A stretch of DNA of 59,643 nt from an uncultured Clostridia bacterium (GTDB lineage: Bacteria; Bacillota; Clostridia; TANB77; CAG-508). The stretch spans positions 1 through 59,643 of the forward strand of contig CALXAP010000011.1 of NCBI GenBank assembly GCA_944386325.1. The letters run 5' to 3'. The translations under genes were made by a program, and so were the position numbers. Of this stretch, positions 1 to 7,723 are shown piece by piece (position 1 is the stretch's first letter; every line of letters starts with the position of its first letter). The notes beneath the pieces were generated by a model. The model was not told the DNA's origin. It worked only from the letters and a program-made list of their open reading frames with translations, and did no database searches.

Positions 1-1
1 A

Positions 2-241
2 ATGTCATCAGTAATAAATAATAATAATCAAAATGGTGAAAGTGGAAATAATGTGCCTGAAAAAATAATAGAAGTAACAGGTGAAGGAAAGACAAGTGTA
101 ACATCAGTGACAGATTTAACAGCAATAAGAGCTTCAGTAGTAGCAGGAAAAACATATAAAGTATCTATAGGATATAATACACAAGGATATGTACATACAA
201 TAACTATAGAAGATTTATCAGATTCACAACCAGCAAGCTAA
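2..241 (+). CDS. C-terminal part of a pilin-cluster protein (possibly partial)
   Basis: The frame is open from the first base of the window, so this may be only the end of a longer protein; the ATG at base 2 need not be the real start. The 79 visible residues are an Asn/Ser/Gly-rich linker followed by a stretch rich in Val, Thr and Ile that would fit a beta-rich extracellular segment. It lies 35 bases upstream of a gene with an N-terminal hydrophobic anchor, and the next three genes share that plan, so it probably belongs to the same surface or pilus-like cluster. No family is recognised. Confidence 0.45.
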   Translation: MSSVINNNNQNGESGNNVPEKIIEVTGEGKTSVTSVTDLTAIRASVVAGKTYKVSIGYNTQGYVHTITIEDLSDSQPAS

Positions 242-276
242 TATTTTATAATAATTTACTACAAGGAATGATGTAA

Positions 277-855
277 ATGGATAATGCAGTAGATGCTTTA
301 AAAATTGGATTTTCAGTTATGGTATTTGTAATTGCTTTAACTGTTTCAATTATAGCGATGGGACAAGCAAGAGAAGTATCAGAACAGGTATTTTATATGT
401 CTGATAAAACTAATTTTTATGAATATGTATCAGATGAAAAATTACCTGATGGTAGAATTGTTTCAGGCGAGACTATAATACCAACATTATACCGTTATTA
501 TAAGGAAAATTTTAATGTAGTTATTTTAGATAAAGAAGGAAAAAAAGTATGTGTATTTAATCTAGAAGAAGAAATAAAAAATTATAATAAAGATTATAAA
601 TTAGCACCATGGCTTGGTAATGCTGATAAAGATATTAAATTACGTGTAGATTTAGAGTTAACTGGTGAAACTGGTGAAATAAATGGTGTAAAATATACAG
701 GTGCAGGATTGGAAAAATACATTGAAGGAAAGCAATTTAAAGAATCATTTTTGGAACAACGATATAGTGGAAAGCAATTAACTTCTTCAGATAATGAATC
801 AATAGAAATTGTAAAGGGTAACACTAAATTATGGATAATATATCAGGAACAATAG
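277..855 (+). CDS. Pseudopilin-like membrane-anchored protein
   Basis: A 192-residue protein of unknown function. Residues about 8-30 form one hydrophobic segment (IGFSVMVFVIALTVSIIAMG) close to the N-terminus; the rest is a soluble, charged domain predicted to face outward. This plan, and its repetition in the next genes, resembles the minor pseudopilin genes that end Tad/type IV pilus-like clusters in Clostridia. That link is an inference from architecture; I see no classic prepilin peptidase site. The ATG follows a weak purine-rich site (ACAAGGAATG). It probably shares a transcript with the next gene, 53 bases downstream. Confidence 0.6.
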   Translation: MDNAVDALKIGFSVMVFVIALTVSIIAMGQAREVSEQVFYMSDKTNFYEYVSDEKLPDGRIVSGETIIPTLYRYYKENFNVVILDKEGKKVCVFNLEEEIKNYNKDYKLAPWLGNADKDIKLRVDLELTGETGEINGVKYTGAGLEKYIEGKQFKESFLEQRYSGKQLTSSDNESIEIVKGNTKLWIIYQEQ

Positions 856-908
856 TGATATACAGAAGATAATAAAAAACTATTTTAAAATGATGGGAGG
901 ATGTCTGT

Positions 909-1433
909 ATGGGTGAATCATTAACAACCATTGTCGCAATATTCTTAGCTGCAATATTAATGTTTATTTTCCCTTTAATGTCTATATCAGAAAGAAATGA
1001 TGATATAGCACAATTAGGTGTTCAAACAGCAACTATTGAATTTGTTGACAAAGTAAGAACAACAGGAAAAATAACTCAAGATGATTATAATGCATATATA
1101 CAAACTTTAGCTGCAACTGGTAATAGTTATGATGTAAATTTAGAAGTTAAAGTTTTAGATGAGAATCCAGGTAAAAAAACTACTTGGGCTGTTACCGATA
1201 AAATAGGTGAGAATATTTATTATTCTGTATATAATTCGCAAATTGAATCTGCAATAAATTCTCCAACTGGTTCATATTCATTAAAAGAAGGAGATATTTT
1301 TTCTGTTAGTGTCAAAAATACAAATAGAACTATATCACAGATGTTAAGGAATTTCTTTTATACAATAAGTGGTAATGATGCATATCAAGTTTCAGCACAA
1401 CATGCTGGAGTTGTTATGAGTAATGGAAATTAA
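909..1433 (+). CDS. Pseudopilin-like membrane-anchored protein
   Basis: A 174-residue protein with an N-terminal hydrophobic segment at residues about 5-26 (TTIVAIFLAAILMFIFPLM) followed by a soluble domain that begins with a helical stretch (SERNDDIAQLGVQTATIEFVDKVR), typical of the long N-terminal helix of pilin-like proteins. The ribosome site GGGAGGA lies a few bases before the ATG. It is the second of three adjacent genes with this plan and is followed by a short terminator-like hairpin. The exact role is unknown; a minor subunit or assembly factor of a surface filament is my inference. Confidence 0.6.
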   Translation: MGESLTTIVAIFLAAILMFIFPLMSISERNDDIAQLGVQTATIEFVDKVRTTGKITQDDYNAYIQTLAATGNSYDVNLEVKVLDENPGKKTTWAVTDKIGENIYYSVYNSQIESAINSPTGSYSLKEGDIFSVSVKNTNRTISQMLRNFFYTISGNDAYQVSAQHAGVVMSNGN

Positions 1434-1447
1434 CAAATAATTTAAAG

Positions 1448-1475
1448 GGGACGCTATTAACTGCGTTCTTTTTTT
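1448..1475 (+). terminator. Probable rho-independent terminator after the small pilin-like genes
   Basis: GGGACGC at 1448-1454 pairs with GCGTTCT at 1463-1469 (one G-T pair), with an 8-base loop and a run of seven T. It separates the two small genes from the larger one that follows, although partial read-through is likely with so short a stem. Confidence 0.6.
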
Positions 1476-1512
1476 AAAATAATATAAATTTTATTATAAA
1501 GCAGGTGAAAGA

Positions 1513-3336
1513 ATGAAAATACAGAATATGGCTATCATATTAGTAGCAATAATATTGCCAATTACATTATTATTAAGTGCATACACTAAAACTCAGATAG
1601 ATACTATAAATATACAAACAATGTATTCGACAAAATTAAAAGATGCTACTTATGATGCTATAAGTGCATTTCAATTAAATACTAATAAAAATGAATATTC
1701 TACGGTATCTGATTCAATGAGAAGAGATATTGAGGCTGCAGTTCAAACTTTTATGAATAATTTAGCTACAAATTTAGAAATACCAGGGGCGACAGATAAT
1801 TATTTAAAACCATATATACCAGCAATGGTATTTACACTATATGATGGCTATTATATATATTCTCCATCATATAATTATACAGAACTTAATGAAACTACAG
1901 AAGATAATGACGGTTTTACAATAGAATCAAGTGAAGGAACTCTTACAACAGATGAAGTAATAGAGAGATATTCTAATAGAGAGAATGCTCAATATAATCA
2001 TATATTAAAGCCATATATATATTATACTGTTAGATATGCTCCAGAAAATACAAATACTGATGTAGTAGTAAATTATTCATTAGATAATTATGTAGTTGTA
2101 TATGGTATGGTGAAAGGACAATATGTTACAAGATCAGGATATTTAGTAGCAAACAGACCAGAAATTGATGAAAACGAAGAATTGCATAAGCGATTACCAG
2201 TGACAACAATTGTATTTCCAGATAGAGGATATAATCATAGTTTAATTAGTGAAAGTGATATAGGAATTTTAAGTGTTGCAGTTCAAGATATTGCTGTTAC
2301 AAATGATTATTTATTACAAGACAGATTAACTAATATGGATCAAACAGTAGAAATAAAAAAACAAGATATTGACGCTATTCCTGGATTGAAAAGTAAGAGT
2401 TTATATTATAGTGAACAATATATTAATGGTGTAAAAGAACCTAGATATGGTGAAGGTACATATAAAACAGGATGGTACATTGATCCACAAAGTAATCAAT
2501 ATTATGTTGAACCAGATTCGGCTAAGCAGTATTATGATGCAGCTGTAGAATTTACAGAGTGGTTTACTCAAAATTTAGGAGAAATAAAAGCTAGTGATGC
2601 AATAAAGCCAGATGGAACACCTTATGAAAATATGGGAGATGAAAAGATTTTTAATATAAGTAGTACTAATGATCCTGAAAGTACAGCTTCAGCGTTTTCA
2701 GAACATAAAAGAGAAGCTATTAAAAGATCAATACAAGATAATTTATCACAAGCTATTGCTAGTTATAATCAAAATTCAGAAGCTTTAAATACTACTTATA
2801 ATTTTAAAATGCCAATATTATCTGAAACAGAATGGGATCAAGTCTTAACAAATGTATGTATAATAACTTTTATGCAAGGAATTCAAGCAGGAACTAAAAT
2901 TTATAATGATTATGCTATTGTAACTAGCACTAAAAATAAAGAATATGTATCTCCAGATTCTATATATTATATAAATACAACAGGAGGAGATGGAAAATAT
3001 CATAAATTAGGTTGTTCACATTTAGATAGTAATTCGCCAATAGTAGGATATAGAAATACAGAATTTGATAGAAAATCATATGAAGTTGAGGATTTTAAAA
3101 GAGATAATGAAGGAAATCAGATGTTAGATGAAAATGGTCAGCCAGATTATCAAGATATAACACAATACTATTATATGCATGAAGAGCAGGCATGTTATTA
3201 TTGTATTGTTAATTCTACAGATGAAGGAAGTGCTGTTGATTGGAAAAATGATGATGTTCGTTTAAAGGCATATTATACTGCTCTTGCACGTGAGAAATTT
3301 AAATTTTATAAAACAAATGGATATTTTGCAAATTAG
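1513..3336 (+). CDS. Large membrane-anchored protein of the pilin-like cluster, with a Cys/His cluster
   Basis: A 607-residue protein of unknown function. One hydrophobic segment at residues about 6-24 (MAIILVAIILPITLLLSAY) is followed by a helical stretch containing a TYDAISAFQLNTNKNEYS motif and by a Tyr-rich region (YDGYYIYSPSYNY). Near the C-terminus there is a possible metal site: C501-x-H503, H556 and C561-x2-C564 (EQACYYC). It follows two smaller genes with the same N-terminal anchor and ends at a strong terminator, so it closes the cluster. The start is supported by AGGTG about 8 bases upstream. I infer an extracytoplasmic, filament-associated role. Confidence 0.6.
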   Translation: MKIQNMAIILVAIILPITLLLSAYTKTQIDTINIQTMYSTKLKDATYDAISAFQLNTNKNEYSTVSDSMRRDIEAAVQTFMNNLATNLEIPGATDNYLKPYIPAMVFTLYDGYYIYSPSYNYTELNETTEDNDGFTIESSEGTLTTDEVIERYSNRENAQYNHILKPYIYYTVRYAPENTNTDVVVNYSLDNYVVVYGMVKGQYVTRSGYLVANRPEIDENEELHKRLPVTTIVFPDRGYNHSLISESDIGILSVAVQDIAVTNDYLLQDRLTNMDQTVEIKKQDIDAIPGLKSKSLYYSEQYINGVKEPRYGEGTYKTGWYIDPQSNQYYVEPDSAKQYYDAAVEFTEWFTQNLGEIKASDAIKPDGTPYENMGDEKIFNISSTNDPESTASAFSEHKREAIKRSIQDNLSQAIASYNQNSEALNTTYNFKMPILSETEWDQVLTNVCIITFMQGIQAGTKIYNDYAIVTSTKNKEYVSPDSIYYINTTGGDGKYHKLGCSHLDSNSPIVGYRNTEFDRKSYEVEDFKRDNEGNQMLDENGQPDYQDITQYYYMHEEQACYYCIVNSTDEGSAVDWKNDDVRLKAYYTALAREKFKFYKTNGYFAN

Positions 3337-3344
3337 AAAAAAAG

Positions 3345-3383
3345 AGAAGTTCAATATTTATTAAAAGTATTGAGCTTCTTTTA
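3345..3383 (+). terminator. Rho-independent terminator of the pilin-like cluster
   Basis: A 12-base stem, AGAAGTTCAATA (3345-3356) with TATTGAGCTTCT (3368-3379), one G-T pair, then a short T run. It begins 9 bases after the stop codon. Confidence 0.8.
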
Positions 3384-3404
3384 CTGTGATTTAGAAGAAA
3401 ATGT

Positions 3405-3561
3405 ATATAAAAAAATTAAATATACTTTTTATTTGTAACTCCCAGCATCGCACAGTCTGTAAATAAAAATTTTATTATTTTAGATTTTTATCAACAGACT
3501 GTAAGCTTGCTGGCCCCCACGAATTGTTACTTCATAAAAAGTATATTTAATTTTTTTATAT
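3405..3561. repeat. MITE-like element with perfect 28-bp terminal inverted repeats
   Basis: Bases 3405-3432 are the exact reverse complement of 3534-3561 (28 of 28). Inside these arms further complementary blocks line up: GTAAC with GTTAC, CCAGCA with TGCTGG, and CAGTCTGT with ACAGACTG. The 157-bp unit would therefore fold into one long interrupted hairpin on either strand. It has no coding capacity. The form fits a miniature inverted-repeat transposable element or a large structured RNA; no transposase lies nearby. No second copy with these arms is present in the window. Confidence 0.7.
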
Positions 3562-3634
3562 GTAATATTACTAAATTATAACTTTATTAACATTATAATG
3601 ATAATATTAATAATATATATTAGGAGGTATAAGG

Positions 3635-3736
3635 TTGAAAAATAATTACAATTTTGGCGTCGTCAAACTTCATTTGAAATTTAATCAACGTACAAAGAGT
3701 ACGCCTCATAAATTTCAAACTCGTTTTCCTAGCTAA
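3635..3736 (+). CDS. Possible 33-residue basic peptide (or only a structured element)
   Basis: A TTG codon at 3635 lies six bases after a perfect AGGAGGT (3622-3628) and opens 33 codons ending at TAA 3736. The peptide would be rich in Lys, Arg, His and Thr and resembles nothing I know. The same DNA carries nested inverted repeats, so the codons may be incidental. The strong ribosome site is the only argument for translation; a leader peptide is possible but unproven. Confidence 0.3.
   Translation: MKNNYNFGVVKLHLKFNQRTKSTPHKFQTRFPS
3673..3719. repeat. Nested inverted repeat (structured intergenic element)
   Basis: TTTGAAATTTA (3673-3683) is the exact reverse complement of TAAATTTCAAA (3709-3719). 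Within the loop CGTAC (3689-3693) pairs with GTACG (3699-3703) around AAAGA. The surroundings (about 3655-3765) are less AT-rich than other spacers here and contain a second block (CCTAGCTAAAATTTAATTC) that looks conserved rather than random. It separates the MITE-like unit from the peptidase pair. Confidence 0.55.
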
Positions 3737-3790
3737 AATTTAATTCTTTTCCAACCGGATTTGTGCCTTAAGGAAGGAATGAGATTATAA

Positions 3791-3880
3791 ATGGAAGAAT
3801 TAATTGAAAATGTAGAATTAATTGAATATACAGATGAAAATATAGATGACGTTTTAGTAATGGAAGGGGTTAATGAATAA
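3791..3880 (+). CDS. 29-residue acidic peptide coupled to the M23 peptidase gene
   Basis: ATG at 3791 follows AAGGAAGG by about ten bases and opens 29 codons; the TAA stop (3878-3880) overlaps the next gene's ATG by one base, the arrangement expected for translational coupling. The peptide is strongly acidic (MEELIENVELIEYTDENIDD then VLVMEGVNE) with no membrane segment. In phage lysis modules very short ORFs often precede the endolysin, so this could be a leftover of such a module; that is inference. Too short for family assignment. Confidence 0.55.
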   Translation: MEELIENVELIEYTDENIDDVLVMEGVNE

Positions 3881-4563
3881 TGGCAACAAAAATTTGTTTT
3901 ACGGGAAAGTTTAAAGAAACTTGTGAATACGGCAGAAAAGGTGATTTATGGAAAAGTGGATATCACGGCGGAACTGATTTAGTAGGACTAGATTCTGAAA
4001 ATGTGTACAGTATATGTAATGGCACTGTAGAAAGAGCAGGATATGATAATGGAGGCTTTGGAAATTATGTAAGAATAAAGGAAGATAATTCTGAAAATAG
4101 AATATATTTAGCACATTTGAGCAAAATATATGTAAAAGTAGGTCAAAAAGTAACTTATACTACGATTGTTGGATTAATGGGAGATACAGGAAATGCAACG
4201 GGTAAACATACTCATGTTGAAATAAGAGAGTTTAAAAATGGAGTGGCAGTTAAAAAATTGAATTCATCAGATTATATGGGAATACCAAATAAAGTTGGTG
4301 AATATGATAGTGCTGATTATCAAATTGTTGGAACTAATACAAGTACTAATACACAAATAAAGCAGAAAGTTTTTGCAGTAAATACTAATATAAGAGAAAC
4401 ACCAGGGTTAGATGGAATTGCTCATTTATATTTACCTGGAACGACAGTTGATATATTAGAAGAAAATGTTATAAATAAAGATGGATATATATGGGATAAA
4501 GTAAAATCTGTTGTTACTGGAAGAATAGGTTATGTTGCAAGAACTAATATTAGGTATAAGTAG
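3880..4563 (+). CDS. M23 metallopeptidase with C-terminal SH3-like domain, phage-endolysin type
   Basis: A 227-residue peptidoglycan endopeptidase of the LytM/M23 family. The zinc ligands H29-x3-D33 (HGGTD) and the H110-x-H112 pair (KHTHVE) are present, as is the additional catalytic-region His79 (LAHLSK). Residues about 150-227 form an SH3b-like wall-binding module (KVFAVNTNIRETPG ... GRIGYVARTNIRYK). There is no signal peptide or membrane anchor, which is usual for phage endolysins and unusual for housekeeping M23 enzymes. It is coupled to a 29-codon ORF and flanked by hairpin elements and a terminator, so it looks like an isolated phage-derived cassette. Confidence 0.8.
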   Translation: MATKICFTGKFKETCEYGRKGDLWKSGYHGGTDLVGLDSENVYSICNGTVERAGYDNGGFGNYVRIKEDNSENRIYLAHLSKIYVKVGQKVTYTTIVGLMGDTGNATGKHTHVEIREFKNGVAVKKLNSSDYMGIPNKVGEYDSADYQIVGTNTSTNTQIKQKVFAVNTNIRETPGLDGIAHLYLPGTTVDILEENVINKDGYIWDKVKSVVTGRIGYVARTNIRYK

Positions 4564-4577
4564 TAGATATTTACAAT

Positions 4578-4646
4578 AAAAAAGTAATTCATTAGTATAA
4601 ATATGCGTACAATAGAAAAAACTATACTATAATGAATTACTTTTTT
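4578..4646 (+). terminator. Strong hairpin terminator after the M23 gene
   Basis: AAAAAAGTAATTCATTA (4578-4594) pairs perfectly with TAATGAATTACTTTTTT (4630-4646), a 17-bp stem with a 35-base loop and A/T flanks on both sides, so it could act in both directions. Confidence 0.75.
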
Positions 4647-4686
4647 ATATTTGTGAAAAATATATATGTTTAGAAATAGAAAATTA

Positions 4687-4715
4687 TTGACATTGATTGC
4701 TATAAGATATAAAAT
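4687..4715 (+). promoter_or_regulatory. Sigma-A-type promoter of the WG-repeat gene
   Basis: TTGACA at 4687-4692 and TAAAAT at 4710-4715, separated by 17 bases, 34 bases before the ATG at 4749. Confidence 0.7.
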
Positions 4716-4748
4716 ATAGACAAAATTTATATAAGAGGAGGAGATTTA

Positions 4749-6422
4749 ATGTACTCAAAAGATGGCATTAAAAATAATCAAGGTATAAGTAAGATATTAA
4801 TAATAATTATTATTCTAGTAATATTACTTATAATAGGAGCTGTAGCATTTATTTTCTTAAATAATAATTCTAATAATGAGCAACAACAACCAGAACAAGA
4901 AAATTTAAATACAATGGGAGCTTTGCAAGATACTGATACAACAATAACTCTAGAAGAAAAAAATTATATAAAATATAATTATTTAGATAAAGTTTCAATA
5001 TTAGTATCTAATATGTATTCTACTCAACAAGAAAATATAGTAGAAACAGCTATGAGATTTGTACAAGATCCAAATACTGATTCTACAGAAACAGTAACAG
5101 GAAGTCAAAATACAGTTGTTAATACAAATAATGTAATAGGAAATACAGATTTAAATAATAGTATTACAAATGGTAATACAACTAATAATATTTCTAACAA
5201 TACAAACTCATTAGCAAATAATACAAATACAAATTCTAATACAATCATAATAAATGAAAATAATACAAATAGTTTAAACAATGTTGGAAATACAAATATA
5301 ACTGGTGGTAACACAATAGATAGTTCTTTAAATGGTGGAATGACAAGTTTAGATTTAAATACACAAGCAAATGCTAATGCACAAATAGAAAATGTACAAA
5401 AAGCAATTTCAGAAATAACAAATGAAAGTGTAGAAAATGTTGGTACATTAATGTCTCAATTAAATACATCTAATTCTATTTTAAAAGCATATGTTACAGA
5501 TATATTAAGTATTTCTAAAGAAAACGGAGTTTATAGTGTAACATATAAAGTATGCTGGCCTATTGAAGATAATATGAAATATTACAAAACAATGGATAAA
5601 ATGAATACAGCAGCTGTAGATAGATTAGAATCAACAACTGTAAATATTACATTTACAAAAAATATGGATTATGAATATAGTAGATATAAACTTCAATCTA
5701 TAGCAGAAGTGGAAAAAACCACACCAGTATGTTATTATTTAACATATGTAAATAATAAATTTGGTGTAATAGATGAAAAAGGTAATGTTGTAATAGATAA
5801 CACATACGATTGGATAGATATACCAAATAATTATAAAGATATATTTATCTGTAAAACAGGAGAAACAACAACTGTTTTAAATAAAGATAATCAACAGTTA
5901 TATACAGAATATCCAAATATTAGTGTTATTCAATCATCACAAGGTGGAAATTCTTTATGGTATGAAAAAGATTTCTTAGTATTTGAGGAGAATGGTAAAT
6001 ATGGTGCAATAGATTATGATGGATTTGTAGTTTATGAGCCAGTATATGATAAAATAGAACCATTATATTATATAGAAGGTAGATTAATATTAACAGAGAA
6101 TGGAAAACAAGCATTGGGTGATATAACAGGAAAGATAATATCTAATTTTAAATATACTAAGATAGGTTTACTTGGAGGACAATTTGAAATAAGTTCTATG
6201 GTAAATTCTCAAAGAACACAAGAACAAGTTGTTCAAATGATGGAAACAGGAGATTATATATTAGGACAAGATGTAGATAATGTAATAGAAACTATACAAA
6301 TAATACCTGTAGCAGATGTAGCTGGAGACTTTGCTGATTTACCACAGATAAATTATAATGCTTCAATAAATGAATGGCAATTAAGAAGTTTAGATAATAA
6401 GTATTTATTATATATAAGATAA
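4749..6422 (+). CDS. Membrane-anchored WG-repeat protein with Asn-rich linker
   Basis: A 557-residue protein anchored by one hydrophobic segment at residues about 15-37 (ISKILIIIIILVILLIIGA). Residues about 38-220 are a low-complexity Asn/Thr/Ser linker. The C-terminal half contains two recognisable WG-type beta repeats of the KFGVIDEKGNVVIDNTYDWI and KYGAIDYDGFVVYEPVYDKI kind, followed by a third degenerate unit. WG repeats are thought to mediate binding; no enzyme domain is visible. The ribosome site AGGAGGAG precedes the ATG. It is monocistronic, with its own promoter, and probably exposed on the cell surface. Confidence 0.75.
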   Translation: MYSKDGIKNNQGISKILIIIIILVILLIIGAVAFIFLNNNSNNEQQQPEQENLNTMGALQDTDTTITLEEKNYIKYNYLDKVSILVSNMYSTQQENIVETAMRFVQDPNTDSTETVTGSQNTVVNTNNVIGNTDLNNSITNGNTTNNISNNTNSLANNTNTNSNTIIINENNTNSLNNVGNTNITGGNTIDSSLNGGMTSLDLNTQANANAQIENVQKAISEITNESVENVGTLMSQLNTSNSILKAYVTDILSISKENGVYSVTYKVCWPIEDNMKYYKTMDKMNTAAVDRLESTTVNITFTKNMDYEYSRYKLQSIAEVEKTTPVCYYLTYVNNKFGVIDEKGNVVIDNTYDWIDIPNNYKDIFICKTGETTTVLNKDNQQLYTEYPNISVIQSSQGGNSLWYEKDFLVFEENGKYGAIDYDGFVVYEPVYDKIEPLYYIEGRLILTENGKQALGDITGKIISNFKYTKIGLLGGQFEISSMVNSQRTQEQVVQMMETGDYILGQDVDNVIETIQIIPVADVAGDFADLPQINYNASINEWQLRSLDNKYLLYIR

Positions 6423-6504
6423 AAAAATATTTAATTAAATTAAGAAAATAATATATTATTTGATATGTCTTTAAAAAGTTTATGATAAAAAAAGCTAAAA
6501 TGAT

Positions 6505-6529
6505 AAAAAAATAATATATTATTTTTTTA
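6505..6529 (+). terminator. AT-only hairpin, possible weak terminator
   Basis: AAAAAAATAATA followed by TATTATTTTTTT forms a short palindrome with a T tail about 85 bases after the WG-repeat gene. All pairs are A-T, so strength is doubtful. The rest of 6423-6620 shows no gene or recognisable signal. Confidence 0.4.
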
Positions 6530-6623
6530 TTGTAAATATTAAAAAATATATGAAAAACAAAGAAAAAACAAAGAATATATAGATAAACTAAAAATAATAC
6601 TATAAAATAAGTTAAAATGGACT

Positions 6624-6651
6624 TTGACTAAACAAATGAAATATATATAAT
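6624..6651 (+). promoter_or_regulatory. Promoter of the ctsR-mcsA-mcsB-clpC operon
   Basis: TTGACT (6624-6629), 16 bases, TATAAT (6646-6651). The -35 box is part of CTTTGACT, the reverse complement of a CtsR half-site, so a CtsR monomer could also touch this side. Confidence 0.75.
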
Positions 6652-6663
6652 TAATATATCAAA

Positions 6664-6686
6664 AGTCAAAGAAAGTCAAAGTCAAA
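6664..6686 (+). promoter_or_regulatory. CtsR operator
   Basis: Direct heptads AGTCAAA (6664-6670) and AGTCAAA (6674-6680) with a 3-base spacer, the established CtsR box (RGTCAAANNNRGTCAAA), followed by an extra GTCAAA (6681-6686). It sits between the -10 box and the ribosome site of ctsR, which implies autorepression of the operon that is relieved by heat or protein stress. Confidence 0.92.
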
Positions 6687-6701
6687 AAAGAGGTGGTTGC
6701 T

Positions 6702-7154
6702 TTGAGAATTTCAGATATTATAGAAAAATTTATAAAAAATTTACTTGATGATACAGATGGTTTTATAGAGATTCAAAGAAATGAACTAGCAGATTATTTC
6801 AATTGTGTACCATCACAGATTAATTATGTAATATCTACAAGATTTGGTCCAGACCAAGGATATTATGTGGAAAGTAGAAGAGGTGGCGGTGGCTGTATAA
6901 GAATTAGAAAAATAAATATGACTAAAAGTAATTATTTAATGCATATTATTGCTAATATGGGAGATAGAATAAGTAGTAATGAAGTAAATATTTTTGTGAA
7001 TAATTTTATAAATTACAATATTATAAATGATAAAGAGGCAAGATTATTAAAAGCTGCAACTAGTGATAATGTGCTTACAATATCACCTGATTCAAAGGAT
7101 AAAATAAGAGCAAATATTTTTAAAAATATGCTTTTAAATTTAGTAGAAGATTAA
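6702..7154 (+). CDS. ctsR: Transcriptional repressor CtsR
   Basis: The class III heat-shock repressor, 150 residues. The N-terminal winged-helix domain starts MRISDIIEKFIKNLL, contains the CNYVSSQINYV-like recognition helix (CVPSQINYVISTRFG) and the diagnostic glycine-rich wing ESRRGGGGCIRI; the C-terminal part is the McsB-targeted dimer domain. I place the start at TTG 6702 because AAGAGGTGG lies six bases upstream; a GTG at 6693 is inside that ribosome site. First gene of a four-gene operon and preceded by its own operator. Length is normal for the family. Confidence 0.95.
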   Translation: MRISDIIEKFIKNLLDDTDGFIEIQRNELADYFNCVPSQINYVISTRFGPDQGYYVESRRGGGGCIRIRKINMTKSNYLMHIIANMGDRISSNEVNIFVNNFINYNIINDKEARLLKAATSDNVLTISPDSKDKIRANIFKNMLLNLVED

Positions 7155-7180
7155 AAAATATTGGAATGGAGGTCTTTATT

Positions 7181-7711
7181 ATGTTATGTGATAATTGTAA
7201 AAATAGAGAAGCAAATGTTAAATATACTCAAGTAATAAATGGAGTGAAAAAAGAAATGAATTTATGTGAAGAATGTAGTCAAAAATTAGGTATTACTAAT
7301 AATTGGAGTATGCCTATAGATTTTTCAAGTTTTCTAGGAGATTTGATGGGAGATTATACTCAAGCATTTTCGCCATTACTATCAGACACTAAAATTCTTA
7401 AATGTAGTAAATGTAACAGAACTTATAATGATTTTATAGAAACTGGAAAGTTTGGTTGTGATCATTGTTATGATGTATTTTCTAATAATATAGATTCTTT
7501 ATTAAAAAGAATACAGGGTAGTAATAGACATATAGGGAAAAGAATTAACAATACAAATATGATTGATGCAAGTAATGAAACAGTTGTTGATAATAAAAAA
7601 GAAAAGATAAGAAAGTTAAAAATAAAAATAAATGAATTAGTTAAATTAGAAAAATATGAAGAAGCTGCAAAAGTAAGAGATGAAATAAAAAAATTAGAAG
7701 CAGATAAATAG
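7181..7711 (+). CDS. mcsA: Zinc-binding activator of arginine kinase, McsA
   Basis: A 176-residue partner of McsB. Four CxxC pairs are visible (MLCDNC, LCEECS, KCSKCN, GCDHCY) for two zinc sites, then a C-terminal UVR motif (NELVKLEKYEEAAKVRDEIK). McsA activates McsB and also has roles in metal-stress tolerance in Bacillus. The start is ATG 7181, which has GGAGG eight bases upstream; an in-frame ATG at 7166 overlaps this site. It lies 26 bases after ctsR and 12 bases before mcsB, the standard operon order. Confidence 0.94.
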   Translation: MLCDNCKNREANVKYTQVINGVKKEMNLCEECSQKLGITNNWSMPIDFSSFLGDLMGDYTQAFSPLLSDTKILKCSKCNRTYNDFIETGKFGCDHCYDVFSNNIDSLLKRIQGSNRHIGKRINNTNMIDASNETVVDNKKEKIRKLKIKINELVKLEKYEEAAKVRDEIKKLEADK

Positions 7712-7723
7712 GAGGTATTTTGA

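Noticed and set aside
6624..6686. A riboswitch in the ctsR leader
   Set aside because: The leader is too short and is fully explained by promoter, CtsR operator and ribosome site.
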